DNA of 64,000 bases from Botrimarina mediterranea. GTDB lineage: Bacteria > Planctomycetota > Planctomycetia > Pirellulales > Lacipirellulaceae. Made by a program: the position numbers and the translations under genes. This document shows, in pieces, positions 35,490-44,143 of this stretch (position 1 is its first letter; each line of letters opens with the position of its first letter). A model generated the notes under the pieces. It did no database searches. It saw only the letters and a program-made list of their open reading frames with translations, and had not been told where the DNA came from. The DNA is taken from the NCBI RefSeq assembly GCF_007753265.1, contig NZ_CP036349.1, forward strand, positions 5,640,862-5,704,861. Reading direction: 5' to 3'.

Positions 35490-36545
35490 TTAGCGAAGCG
35501 AAGCGACGACACAGTCCGCCATCTCGTCGGCGTAGAACGGCGCCCCCAGCGAGCCCTTGGCGCCGAGGCCATTCAGCCAGCCGATGGCAGGCGCCTCGCT
35601 GCTGAAACCGAGCGCCGGCTGGCGGTCGATTGTCGCGGGTCGCACGGCGGCGAGATGCTCCACGACGCGGGCGGAGCTGACGCCGGCTTGGGCCAACCGC
35701 TGGAGTAGTTCGCTCTTACCGGCATCCGTTGGCGCGGAATCGAGTTGGCTCCACTCGGTTGTCGATCCCACTCGATAGCGCCCGGCAGCGGCGTCTTCTG
35801 GCGCCAGCCAAACGCCGTGGTGCACGACGCGACGCTCACAGTAACTCGGCGACTCGATCGTCAGGACCTCTCCCTTGGCGGGTCGAAACTTCACGCCCAT
35901 CAGCCACCGTGGCGGACACGGCGTAAAGCCCTGACAGAGGACGAGGCGCTTGGCCGAGACGCCGAGCCTTGGTAAGCCAACGCCGTCGGGAGTGTGTTCG
36001 ATGTCGCTATCGGGATCGACGTTAGCCTCCGTGTAACGGCCTTCGGCCTCGAGCCATTGCCGGGTTGTATCGAGGTACGCCGCGACACGCAGCCGAGCGG
36101 CAGCGGGCATCACCAAGGCGCCATGCGCGGCCGCCAGGTCGCGAGGCAGTTCGTTGTCGTCGGCAAGGCGGGCGTGACCACCGAGCTTGCCCGATTCGAG
36201 CCGGTCGAGAAACGCGCGACGCTCGTCGGCGTCGGCAAAGACCCGCACCGCGGGCGCGACCTCAAGCAGTGACTCGCCGCAACGACTCTCAACGCCGCAA
36301 TAGAACGCCTGAGCCGAACGCCACAGCTCGTCAAACTCGTCGGCGACCGCAAGCCGCTTGCCCGTCACCGGCGTGATCAAACCCGCGGCGACGCGCGACG
36401 CGCTGGGGTGACTGACCCCGTCAACGCCGCCGCGATCGATCACCGCTGCCGAGAGGCCCCGCTCCGCCAACCGCCATGCCAGCGTCGAGCCGGCAAGGCC
36501 TTGTCCGAGGATGAGAACGTCGAAAGTCGCGGCGTCGTGGGCCAT
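35490..36545 (-). CDS. FAD-dependent oxidoreductase, DAO family
   Basis: 351 residues. The N-terminal dinucleotide-binding motif LGQGLAGSTLAWRLAERG is followed by an acidic residue pattern (VIDRGG). The C-terminal block GLGAKGSLGAPFYADEM is typical of glycine oxidase, sarcosine oxidase and MnmC-type enzymes of the D-amino-acid-oxidase fold. The substrate cannot be assigned. The gene starts about 70 bases from a divergent Uma2 gene. Confidence 0.85.
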   Translation of the reverse strand: MAHDAATFDVLILGQGLAGSTLAWRLAERGLSAAVIDRGGVDGVSHPSASRVAAGLITPVTGKRLAVADEFDELWRSAQAFYCGVESRCGESLLEVAPAVRVFADADERRAFLDRLESGKLGGHARLADDNELPRDLAAAHGALVMPAAARLRVAAYLDTTRQWLEAEGRYTEANVDPDSDIEHTPDGVGLPRLGVSAKRLVLCQGFTPCPPRWLMGVKFRPAKGEVLTIESPSYCERRVVHHGVWLAPEDAAAGRYRVGSTTEWSQLDSAPTDAGKSELLQRLAQAGVSSARVVEHLAAVRPATIDRQPALGFSSEAPAIGWLNGLGAKGSLGAPFYADEMADCVVASLR

Positions 36546-36617
36546 CGGAGCAGCGTACCCCCCGGGGCGCCTATCGTGCTACGATGGAAGCACGCACCCA
36601 CTTCCGAGGACGTAGCG

Positions 36618-37205
36618 ATGAGCACCCAGCCCATCCCCAAATCGACCGCTGCCGAGTACCTCGCCTTCGAGCGCGAGAGCGAGGAACGGCATGAACTCGT
36701 CAACGGCGAAATCCGTCTGATGAGCGGCGCCTCGCGCGAACACAACCTCATCGTGTTCAATCTAGCAAGCATCCTTCACGACGAGCTCCATGACCGCCGC
36801 TGCGAAGCGTATATCGTTGACATGCGGGTCAAGATTGCCGCCAACGGTGTCTACACCTATCCCGATGCAAGTGTGGTCTGCGGTGGCCCCGAGTTCGAGG
36901 ACGGCATTTTCGATACGTTGCTCAACCCAAACGCTATCTTCGAGGTCCTGAGCAAAACGACGGCGGCTTACGGCAGTGGCGAGAAGTTCACCAGCTATCG
37001 CAACCTCCCCTCACTGCGGGAGTACGTCCTGGTCTCACAAGATGCTCCAGCCGTAGAGCACTTCGTGAGACTCGACGATGGCGCTTGGCGGTTCAATCCC
37101 GTTGAAGGACTCGACGGCGAAGTCCAGCTCGTTACAACCGAAGCTCGCATACGGCTAAAGGACCTTTATCGCAGGATCGTTTTCGATCCCCCCGAACACG
37201 AATAA
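36618..37205 (+). CDS. Uma2-family putative restriction endonuclease
   Basis: 195 residues from the ATG at 36618. The fold is PD-(D/E)xK: YPDASVVCGG supplies Asp, and NPNAIFEVLSKTTAAYG supplies Glu, followed by the GEKFTSYRNLPSLREYVLV block typical of Uma2. These genes are numerous in planctomycetes and cyanobacteria; their biological role is not settled. It is followed by another gene after 3 bases. Confidence 0.9.
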   Translation: MSTQPIPKSTAAEYLAFERESEERHELVNGEIRLMSGASREHNLIVFNLASILHDELHDRRCEAYIVDMRVKIAANGVYTYPDASVVCGGPEFEDGIFDTLLNPNAIFEVLSKTTAAYGSGEKFTSYRNLPSLREYVLVSQDAPAVEHFVRLDDGAWRFNPVEGLDGEVQLVTTEARIRLKDLYRRIVFDPPEHE

Positions 37206-37208
37206 CGC

Positions 37209-37688
37209 ATGGACTTCAGCGAACGACTCAAACGCGCCACGCAGCGCGGCCACAGCGCCCGGGCCGAGAAGGAACTCGAGGCCGCCGCCGACGCGCTCAC
37301 CGAAGAGGAGCAGCGCCGGCTGCACTCGCAGCACCGGCTCGCGCTGACCGACCACGTCGAGATGCGGCTGCGCGAGCTCGCCGACAACCTGCCGGGCTTC
37401 AAGTACCAGAACCTCGTTGAGGAACGCGGCTGGGGCGGCGGCATCCACCGCGACGACCTCGTCGTCGTCCGCGGCAAGCGCCGGAACTTTTACAGCCGCT
37501 TGCAGATCCTTGTCGGCGCTTTCAACGAGTTCCACGTGATCGACGCCACCGCCAAGGGCGCGATCCGCAACAAAGAAAGTTTCAGCCGCACCCACCACAA
37601 ACCGATCGCCGACTTCGACGAAGACGACTTCAAGTCGCTGATCGATCGCTGGGTGCTGGATTACGCGGAGGCGTACGCGGCGGCGTGA
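37209..37688 (+). CDS. Protein of unknown function
   Basis: 159 residues, beginning 3 bases after the Uma2 stop, so probably co-transcribed. It contains an Arg/Glu-rich N-terminal helix region (MDFSERLKRATQRGHSARAE), a central NLPGFKYQNLVEERGWGGGI, and YSRLQILVGAFNEFHVIDAT. The gene has high GC and normal codon use, which supports it being real. No domain is recognised. Confidence 0.75.
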   Translation: MDFSERLKRATQRGHSARAEKELEAAADALTEEEQRRLHSQHRLALTDHVEMRLRELADNLPGFKYQNLVEERGWGGGIHRDDLVVVRGKRRNFYSRLQILVGAFNEFHVIDATAKGAIRNKESFSRTHHKPIADFDEDDFKSLIDRWVLDYAEAYAAA

Positions 37689-37973
37689 GGGAGAGAGCGG
37701 TCAGCAATTTCTTTAGAGCACTAGGGTCTACAGCAGTTACTCAGACGCATGCCCCATGTTGCCTTTGAAGCAACACCTGCTCCCGATTGCTGCGAGCCCT
37801 TGCTGTGCAAGCTTTTCGCCGCCGAGGCGAGACGTGTTCGCGTCCCAGGGAGTAGAGCGAGTTGGTTGCTGTTTATGTAACGGTCTATCAAGAGGATGGA
37901 AATGAGGATCTGCCGCGGTCACATGAACTATGTACTAGCAAGACTTCCGCTTCCATTCGCGATGCTCTGGAAA

Positions 37974-38441
37974 ATGCGGGGATCTAACGTGGTATGCAGA
38001 CTTGCTATCGTTGGTATTATTTTCGGAACAATGGGCCTGACTGGATGCACTAAGACGAGCCCGACGCCGGAGACTGTAGTGATAGTGTCAGCGCCGAAGC
38101 TCGATGGCGGCATTACGTTCGACGTGCAAGACACATCAGGCCTCGTAATTGAGAAAGGGCATCACGTCGAGCAGCACGGAGAGGGAAAAGCCGTAACGAT
38201 CTCGCGCTGCGAGTTGTATAGTCGGGATGCTACCAAGGAAAGTCAGATAGTTGCATCGGGTGATGGGAGGCAAAAGGTAGAAATAGCTGTCGATACAGAT
38301 TTCGTCATCGAGATAAGAGCAGCAGACACTTATTCTTTTGAGGCGAGTATCGATGGGAAAGTGGTTACTGCATCGATACTGATTGTCGACGGACGAAACA
38401 ATCATTTTATGCTTGTAAGCAAATCACCCACTGTACACTAG
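37974..38441 (+). CDS. Lipoprotein of unknown function
   Basis: 155 residues from the ATG at 37974, chosen because it gives a short lipoprotein signal with lipobox LTGC; upstream in-frame ATGs at 37896 and 37962 are possible. The mature part is beta-rich, for example SAPKLDGGITFDVQDTSGLV. No domain is recognised. The base composition is clearly lower in GC than its neighbours, and the codon use differs (many AT-ending codons), which suggests acquisition by transfer. Confidence 0.6.
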   Translation: MRGSNVVCRLAIVGIIFGTMGLTGCTKTSPTPETVVIVSAPKLDGGITFDVQDTSGLVIEKGHHVEQHGEGKAVTISRCELYSRDATKESQIVASGDGRQKVEIAVDTDFVIEIRAADTYSFEASIDGKVVTASILIVDGRNNHFMLVSKSPTVH

Positions 38442-38576
38442 ATTCGCGCAGGCCCCTATCCTGCTTAACGCGTCTAGTGTTGTGATAGCCGGGCTGCATG
38501 CGAGAAGTCCACGTTTCACATAAGAGAACGATACCCGGAATGGACGACAGCAATTCGACTCGCAGAGTTTCTGTCA

Positions 38577-38639
38577 CCCCTCCGGGGCTTTTTATTCTCG
38601 CGTCGAATGCTTCAGGGGCTTGCGCCCATGGCTACGCGG
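38577..38639. repeat. CCCCTCCGGGGCTT-type dispersed repeat, copy 1
   Basis: CCCCTCCGGGGCTT and CAGGGGCTTGCGCCC...GGCTACGCG recur at 58845-58980. It lies in the 285-base gap 38442-38726, in which I see no gene. Confidence 0.5.
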
Positions 38640-38726
38640 CTTTGTTGATCGCGTGCCGCTGCGCCTGCTGACAGGCACGACTAAAGAGTCGTCTCGATTG
38701 AGCTGACCGCTAACCGCCCACTCCCC

Positions 38727-39308
38727 TCACGCCACGGTCGCGCCGACTTCATCGGGCACCTCGATCGTCTCCCAGACGCCGCAGCGCTCCGAGCCCTTCC
38801 AGAGTCCGGTCACTTCGTCTTGGTGCAGCACGTGGCGGATGACGCTCGCCAGCGGCTCGGGCGCCACCAGGGCGATCGTCCCTTCTTTGTGCTTCTTGAG
38901 CACCTTCCGCAGCGAGTCGGCGACGCGCGCCTTCACTTGCAGCAGCGTCTCGCCGCCGGGGGGGCAGACCGTGTGCGGCTGGTCTTGCCATTGGCGGTAG
39001 ACCTTCGGCTGCTTGGTGCGGACCTCCTCGACGAGCATGCCCTGCCAGAGGCCGTGGTTAAGGTTGCAGAGCTTGTCGATCGTCTTCTGCTTGGCGCCGG
39101 TGGCCTCGGCGATCATCTCGCCTGCCTCGCGCGCGGCCTGGCACGGCGCGGTGTAAACGACCGTCGGCTTGTGAGCGGCGATGCCGGGGAGGGCCTCTTC
39201 GGTCTGGCGCCGGCCGTTGTCGCACAGCGGCAAATCGAGGGTCCCCTGGATCCGACCCTGCTGGTCGAACTCGGTGGCGCCCGGACGAACTAGTAGCAAC
39301 GTGAGCAT
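38727..39308 (-). CDS. Histidine-phosphatase-fold protein lacking the catalytic His
   Basis: 193 residues from the ATG at 39308 (MLTLLLVRPGATEF). This is the phosphoglycerate mutase/histidine phosphatase fold, but the catalytic RHG motif reads RPG (Pro9). The later motifs are also altered: the SHG motif reads VAPEPLASVIRH, and the GxWEG motif reads GLWQG. The enzyme should not be able to form the phosphohistidine intermediate. It is probably a binding or regulatory protein. Its start lies 25 bases past the rpe stop, so the two may be co-transcribed. Confidence 0.85.
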   Translation of the reverse strand: MLTLLLVRPGATEFDQQGRIQGTLDLPLCDNGRRQTEEALPGIAAHKPTVVYTAPCQAAREAGEMIAEATGAKQKTIDKLCNLNHGLWQGMLVEEVRTKQPKVYRQWQDQPHTVCPPGGETLLQVKARVADSLRKVLKKHKEGTIALVAPEPLASVIRHVLHQDEVTGLWKGSERCGVWETIEVPDEVGATVA

Positions 39309-39333
39309 ACAACGCTTTGCAAAAGGACGGATA

Positions 39334-40047
39334 TCACGCCCCGTCGGCGCCGGCTTCCGCCAGTCGCGCGAGCTCGGCCATCCGCTCGGCATAGTCTTCG
39401 GCGCCGAACACCGCCGTGCCCGCTACCAACAATTCCGCGCCTGCCTTGGCGCACGCGGCGATCGTCTCTTCGTTGACGCCGCCATCGACTTCGAGCACGG
39501 CTTCGCAACGCGGGTGGTCGCTAAGCCAACGCAGCTTATCGAGCGCCACGGGGTCGAACGCCTGCCCGCCGAAACCGGGCATGACACTCATAATGAGCAC
39601 CAGATCGGCCGCTTCGATTACAGGTTCGAGAACTTCGACCGGCGTCGGCGGGTTGATCGACAGCCCCGCGGTGGCGCCGAGCGACCGGATCCGATCGAGC
39701 AGCGGCCGCGGGTCGGGCAGCACCTCGGCGTGGACCGTCAGGTTGTCGGCGCCCGCCTTGCGGAAGGGTTCGACGTAGTCCGCCGGGTTGTCGAGCATCA
39801 GGTGCACATCGAGCGGCAGGTCGGTAAGTCGGCGGATCGCCTGGACCACGGGGACACCGATCGACAGGTTGGGCACAAAGTGCCCGTCCATGATGTCGAG
39901 ATGCAGCACCGTGGCGCCAGCAGCTTCGATCGCCGCAATCTCGTCGGCCAAATGGCCGAAGTCGCACGCTAGCACTGATGGCGCCACCGCCACGCCGTTA
40001 CGCAGGGTGAGCCGACGCAGTTCCGCGGCGTTCGTTGGCCCGGGCAT
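39334..40047 (-). CDS. rpe: Ribulose-phosphate 3-epimerase
   Basis: 237 residues from the ATG at 40047; an extension upstream would not be family-like. It interconverts ribulose-5-phosphate and xylulose-5-phosphate in the pentose phosphate pathway. The TIM barrel carries APSVLACDFGHLADE, HLDIMDGHFVPN with the metal-binding His and Asp, HLMLDNPADYVE, MSVMPGFGGQAF and VDGGVNEETI. All metal ligands are in place. Confidence 0.96.
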   Translation of the reverse strand: MPGPTNAAELRRLTLRNGVAVAPSVLACDFGHLADEIAAIEAAGATVLHLDIMDGHFVPNLSIGVPVVQAIRRLTDLPLDVHLMLDNPADYVEPFRKAGADNLTVHAEVLPDPRPLLDRIRSLGATAGLSINPPTPVEVLEPVIEAADLVLIMSVMPGFGGQAFDPVALDKLRWLSDHPRCEAVLEVDGGVNEETIAACAKAGAELLVAGTAVFGAEDYAERMAELARLAEAGADGA

Positions 40048-40305
40048 CGCGACGAAACCTTGACGACAGAAATGCGACGATGACGAGTCGGCGCTCGTAC
40101 GCCGACCGAACCAGCCGACCGAACCAACGGAGGCACAGCGCGACGCCACGACGGCGAACGCGCCAAAATCGGCTCCCGTTGTGTCATGCGAGAGGCCCGG
40201 AAGCAAGCCCCGAGGTGCGGTATGCCGCACGCCCTGGCTCCACTCTCCACCAAGGGGAGGGGGACGCCTGACGCTCCGCTCAGTAGACGGAGCTAACTAC
40301 CGCGT

Positions 40306-40953
40306 TCAGTCATCCAACTCTTCAACCCTAGGAAGCTGCCGGAGGTTGGCGAGTCCAAGGACTTCCAGGAAACGGGCCGTTGTGGCGTACAAAGGGCCCT
40401 CTGGCGCGTCTTGCGAGGCGTCGGCACGTATCAGGCCGCGGCGTTCTAAACGTCGCAGCGTGGGGCCGCTGGGGGCCCCACGGAGGGCGTCGATGGCCAC
40501 GGCGGCGATCGGCTGGCGGTAGGCCACCACCGCCAGGCATTCCAGGGCCGCTGACGACAGCCGGGCCGCCCGGGCCTTGCCGCCCAGGCGCTGAACGACC
40601 CCGTCGTGCTCTTCGATAATCGCCAGTCGAAAGCCCTGCTCGTTCTGCTCGATCCGGCAGGCGCCGCCGTCGTCCTCGTATCGTTGGTTCAAGCGATCCA
40701 CCAGCCCCGCGACTTCGTCGGCCGAAACGTCGCGAATGACGGCGGCGATCTCCTCGGCTGTGATCGCCCTGTCGTCGGCCCGCCCGACGAACAGAATCGC
40801 TTCGACGATCCCCTCGGGGGTCACCGCGTCGGGGTCGGGCGTGGCGACCGTCGCCGACGGGTTGTCGAGCATCCGCGCAAACGCCGCCCGCAGCCGCGAC
40901 ATCGGCAGCGTCACGGGGCCCTCGGCGTCGTCGCTAGCAGCGGGGTTGTGCAT
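40306..40953 (-). CDS. scpB: Segregation and condensation protein B
   Basis: 215 residues from the ATG at 40953; a GTG at 41001 would add 16 residues, but that stretch looks non-coding. ScpB is a winged-helix partner of Smc and ScpA in chromosome condensation. Family blocks are EGIVEAILFVGRADDRAITA, LSSAALECLAVVAYRQPI and PSGPTLRRLERRGLI. scpA is not in the window. Confidence 0.9.
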   Translation of the reverse strand: MHNPAASDDAEGPVTLPMSRLRAAFARMLDNPSATVATPDPDAVTPEGIVEAILFVGRADDRAITAEEIAAVIRDVSADEVAGLVDRLNQRYEDDGGACRIEQNEQGFRLAIIEEHDGVVQRLGGKARAARLSSAALECLAVVAYRQPIAAVAIDALRGAPSGPTLRRLERRGLIRADASQDAPEGPLYATTARFLEVLGLANLRQLPRVEELDD

Positions 40954-41015
40954 GGTTAGCGACGGTAGCCGAGGGCGGATGGCGGACTCAAGAGCGAACA
41001 CTATGGGTTGATAGT

Positions 41016-41102
41016 TGTGGGAGGGGTCTCCAGACCCCGATTACGCGCACCAATGCGAATCGGCATGGATACCGTAATCGGGGTCAGGAGACCCCTCCCA
41101 CA
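41016..41102. repeat. 87-bp inverted-repeat element, copy 2
   Basis: Same element as 30206-30292. The left end is TGTGGGAGGGGTCTCC; the right end differs by one base (GGGGTCAGGAGACCCC), which weakens the arm. It lies between the sixA stop and the scpB start. Confidence 0.8.
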
Positions 41103-41133
41103 GTTACCGCTTCCACAGGTGATGTTGCAGCCA

Positions 41134-41625
41134 TCACACCCCCAGTAGCTTCGCCGTCGCGTGCCAAAGGAGTGTCCCCTCGCCGGCGCGGGGCGTCTCT
41201 TCATCGAATCGGATCGCCGCTACGGAGCCCTTCGCGAATCGCACCGACGCATACCCCTCGCCTATCAACGACGCGGTCATCCGCTCGACATCGGGATTGT
41301 GCCCCACCCAGCAAACACTCTCGGCGCCCGTTGCAATGGACCATTCGAGGAGCGGCTCTAACTCGGCGCCAACGGCTAGGTCCTCGAGTTCATCAATCGC
41401 CGGCGAGTGCTCAAGCCCCGTCGCGATCAGTTCCGCCGTCTGCACACAGCGGACGTAGGGGCTCGTCGCGATGCGCTCGGGCGCGAAGTCCCGCGCGGCG
41501 AGCGCGGCGACAACGTCGCGGTAACGCTCGATCCCCTCGGCGGTCAGCGGCCGCTCGGAGTCATCGGGCCAGTTGGGATCGCCATAATTCCCAGCCCAAG
41601 CGTGACGCGCGATGTAGATAAGCAT
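41134..41625 (-). CDS. sixA: SixA-like phosphohistidine phosphatase
   Basis: 163 residues from the ATG at 41625. The catalytic motif is intact, IYIARHAWAGNYG, and the second His lies in VGHNPDVERMTA. SixA removes phosphate from phosphohistidine of HPt or Npr-type proteins. The start lies immediately beyond a dispersed repeat (41631-41732). Confidence 0.88.
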   Translation of the reverse strand: MLIYIARHAWAGNYGDPNWPDDSERPLTAEGIERYRDVVAALAARDFAPERIATSPYVRCVQTAELIATGLEHSPAIDELEDLAVGAELEPLLEWSIATGAESVCWVGHNPDVERMTASLIGEGYASVRFAKGSVAAIRFDEETPRAGEGTLLWHATAKLLGV

Positions 41626-41630
41626 TACAG

Positions 41631-41732
41631 AGAATGACCAATGTCCAAGTCCCAAGGACCAATGAGGCGCCACCGCACCAGTGCGAAGCATAACCTGTCA
41701 TTGGTCATTGGGGCTTGTTCATTGGTCATTCT
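41631..41732. repeat. AATGACCAATG-type inverted repeat, copy 1
   Basis: The left arm AGAATGACCAATGTCCAAGT and the right arm CATTGGTCATTCT are complementary at the ends, with inner arms that pair imperfectly. Copies 2 and 3 are at 42691-42785 and 46045-46140. Confidence 0.65.
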
Positions 41733-41737
41733 CCCAC

Positions 41738-42679
41738 CTACCGGCTCCGCCAAAGAACATCGTCGTCGATCCCGAGTTCGGCTTGCTTCGCCGCGATCGC
41801 CGCTTTGAAGCGCCGGGCGTCGAGCGGATAGCCCGCCGTCGGTTTGATTCCTGGGACGTGCGTTGCCCAGTAGGCGTTGAAGGCTTTCATCGACAGCTCA
41901 CGCAGCAGCTTGGCCGTCATCGACGCCAGCGCGACCGGCAGCTCGGCCTCCCCCTTGGTGCGGAACGTGAACGAGAAGCGTTCGCCCTGCCGATAGCGGC
42001 TCACCGCGCGGGCTTCGTCGCGGGTCTCGATCCAGCCCTCGGGGAAGTGTTCTTGCAGCAAGGCGCCGTAGCGATTGCGTCCGCCGTGTTTGTCGAAGGT
42101 GAACGCGACGGGATCCTCGTCCTTCGCGACTTGCTCAGAGAGCCGGCGCGCGAGGCCGATCGAGAGGTGCGACAGCGCCGCGCCCTTGGTCCCGTGTTCG
42201 GCGACGAGGCGATTGAACTCGGCGGGATGCACCATCCGCGCCGCGATCCGCGTCGCGCCGACACGATGCGCCGCGATCATGCCGCTAAGCCGACGAGCGG
42301 CTGACGCGATGTTCTCGCTACAGGCATCCAGGGGCAACTTCGGGTTGAAGCCATCGTGCCAAGCTAGCCGCGACATCCAACCATCGCCGTCCGCGCCCAA
42401 CGATTCGACAAAGTCCAACCAACAACTCGGCACGTCGTGGACCGCGTACACGCCTCGCTCTAGCAGCGCGAGTCCACCGCCCGGCGCGTAAACGGCTTTC
42501 GAGTCAGCGATGAACAGCCTCGCATCGCCCGGCGTCGAAGCCGCCGTGATCGCCTCAGCGAACAACTCGTAAAGATCGCACCCCACCGGCGCCCGCCACG
42601 CCGTCGCCGCGACGACGAGCGGCCCCAAGTTGGGCCCGTACCCCGCTTCGTCCACGCCGATCCGCCAATGCTGGTCCAT
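41738..42679 (-). CDS. RNase HII-like protein, enlarged
   Basis: 313 residues. The RNase HII motif GVDEAGYGPNLGPLVVAA holds the Asp-Glu pair. A third Asp could lie in FDKHGGRNRYGA, and AGYPLDARRF could supply the last. Classical RNase HII is about 200 residues; the extra parts form long internal helices (EHGTKGAALSHLSIGLARRL). It may cut RNA in RNA-DNA hybrids or be a planctomycete relative with another role. It lies between two copies of a dispersed repeat. Confidence 0.7.
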   Translation of the reverse strand: MDQHWRIGVDEAGYGPNLGPLVVAATAWRAPVGCDLYELFAEAITAASTPGDARLFIADSKAVYAPGGGLALLERGVYAVHDVPSCWLDFVESLGADGDGWMSRLAWHDGFNPKLPLDACSENIASAARRLSGMIAAHRVGATRIAARMVHPAEFNRLVAEHGTKGAALSHLSIGLARRLSEQVAKDEDPVAFTFDKHGGRNRYGALLQEHFPEGWIETRDEARAVSRYRQGERFSFTFRTKGEAELPVALASMTAKLLRELSMKAFNAYWATHVPGIKPTAGYPLDARRFKAAIAAKQAELGIDDDVLWRSR

Positions 42680-42690
42680 GAAGAAATTCT

Positions 42691-42785
42691 AAATGACCAA
42701 TGACCAAGACCCAATGACCAATGACTGGTGCTACATCGCCAGTGCGGCAGCACCCCACTGGTCATTGGGATTTGGTCATTGGGGC
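42691..42785. repeat. AATGACCAATG-type inverted repeat, copy 2
   Basis: The arms include AATGACCAATGACCAAG and GGTCATTGGGATTTGGTC. The last codons and stop of the adjoining glycosyltransferase (Pro-Gln-stop, CCCCAATGA) lie inside the right arm. Confidence 0.65.
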
Positions 42786-44023
42786 TTCTTCAGAGTCCCC
42801 TCGATCACGTCGCAGAAGCGGTCGATCATCTGCTTCGTGTCGAAGCGCTCTCGCACTAGCGCGGCGGCGCGCTCACCCATGGCGGCTAGCTCCGCCTGTG
42901 GCTGGGCGCGGATCTCGTCGATCGCCCGGATCGCGGCGTCGATGTCGCCGTGTTCGATGCTCCAGCCGACGCGTTGCGCGGGGTCGTCCTCGTTCAACAG
43001 GTCCGTGACGTGACTGGGCCGCGGCCCCGCATAGAGGATCGGGCGGCCAAGCGCCAACGCGCCGTAAACCTTGCACGGGTGAACGCAGCCGACCACCTCT
43101 TGGCCGAGCGTCACCAGGTGCACGTCCGCCGCGGAGAGCGAGTAGCGGATCGTCTCCAGCGGCTGGTACGGCAGGCTGACGATGTTCGTCGGCTTGTGTT
43201 TGGCGATCGTCTCTTCGACGGATTTCTTCCGCACGCCGCCGCCGATGAACATGAACACCAGGTCTTCGCGGTCCTGCATCCGCACGGCCGCGTCAAGGAT
43301 TGTCTCGATCGGGTTGGTGAGCGCGTGGTTGCCGCTGTACATGACGACGAATTTGCCAGCGAGGTGGTGCTCGCGGCGGAAGGGGTTCTCGTCGTGCGGC
43401 AGCGGGCGGTCGCTCTCGCCGTGCGGCCACGGGGGCATCACGGTCAGCTTGCCGTCGATGTTCGTCTTACGGTTGAGCCGGTCGGCCATGAAGCGGTCGA
43501 GCGCCACCACCGCGGCGGCGCGGCGGAGGATGCGGCGGTTGAACCAGTCGAAGACCCGGGCCGACAGAGCCGTCTCTTTGATCTTACCGAGCTGGATCAT
43601 CTGGTCGGGGTTGAGGTCCATCGCCCAGTAAGTGATCGGCGCGCCGCGGAGCACGCTGATGATCACCGCGACGAACGACGCCAGCGGCGGCGACGTGCTC
43701 ACGAGGATCCCCGCCACGCGCGGTGTGAACAGCCCGCGGAACAGCGCTTGGGCGAGGAACACCACCATGCCGGCGAGGCGGTGGGCGATCGTCTTCTTGC
43801 CGAAGGACGCCAGAGGCATGCGGACGACTTCGGCGCCGCCGCGCATCTCATGCAGCGGGTACTTCTTCGTCGGGTCGTCGAAGCCCCGCGCCGAGGTGAT
43901 GACGCGCACGTCGTACCCGCGGGCGACGAGGCCCTCGGCGGCGTCGGCGAGGTGCTGGCCTACCGAGGTTGGGTCGGGCGGGTAGACCTGCGAGATGACG
44001 AGAATCAGGGGGCGTTTGGCCAT
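42776..44023 (-). CDS. Glycosyltransferase, WbuB/GT4-like
   Basis: 415 residues. The N-terminus LILVISQVYPPDPTSVGQHL is typical of GT4 enzymes. The domain continues with a membrane-associated stretch (about residues 80-115), then PIGETILDA-type and GGGVRKKSVEETIAKH blocks. The C-terminal ALGRPILYAGPRPSHVTDLL is the donor-binding region. It lies within a polysaccharide region. The final two codons and the stop are encoded by a repeat. Confidence 0.88.
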   Translation of the reverse strand: MAKRPLILVISQVYPPDPTSVGQHLADAAEGLVARGYDVRVITSARGFDDPTKKYPLHEMRGGAEVVRMPLASFGKKTIAHRLAGMVVFLAQALFRGLFTPRVAGILVSTSPPLASFVAVIISVLRGAPITYWAMDLNPDQMIQLGKIKETALSARVFDWFNRRILRRAAAVVALDRFMADRLNRKTNIDGKLTVMPPWPHGESDRPLPHDENPFRREHHLAGKFVVMYSGNHALTNPIETILDAAVRMQDREDLVFMFIGGGVRKKSVEETIAKHKPTNIVSLPYQPLETIRYSLSAADVHLVTLGQEVVGCVHPCKVYGALALGRPILYAGPRPSHVTDLLNEDDPAQRVGWSIEHGDIDAAIRAIDEIRAQPQAELAAMGERAAALVRERFDTKQMIDRFCDVIEGTLKKPQ

Positions 44024-44143
44024 GCTGCTAGTCTAGTCCCCGACGTAAAACGCCGAGACGTCATGAGCTTCGAGATCACCAGGAGTAGGCGCCGAAGACT
44101 CCGGTGGTAGGGGCGGCGCCGCGTGAGCGAAGCGGAATCAATG

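Noticed and set aside
37737-37922. 61-codon minus-strand frame before the lipoprotein gene
   Set aside because: No ribosome binding site, unusual composition, overlaps the upstream part of a better gene.
38136-38405. 89-codon minus-strand frame within the lipoprotein gene
   Set aside because: Antisense to a gene with a clear lipoprotein signal; no support of its own.
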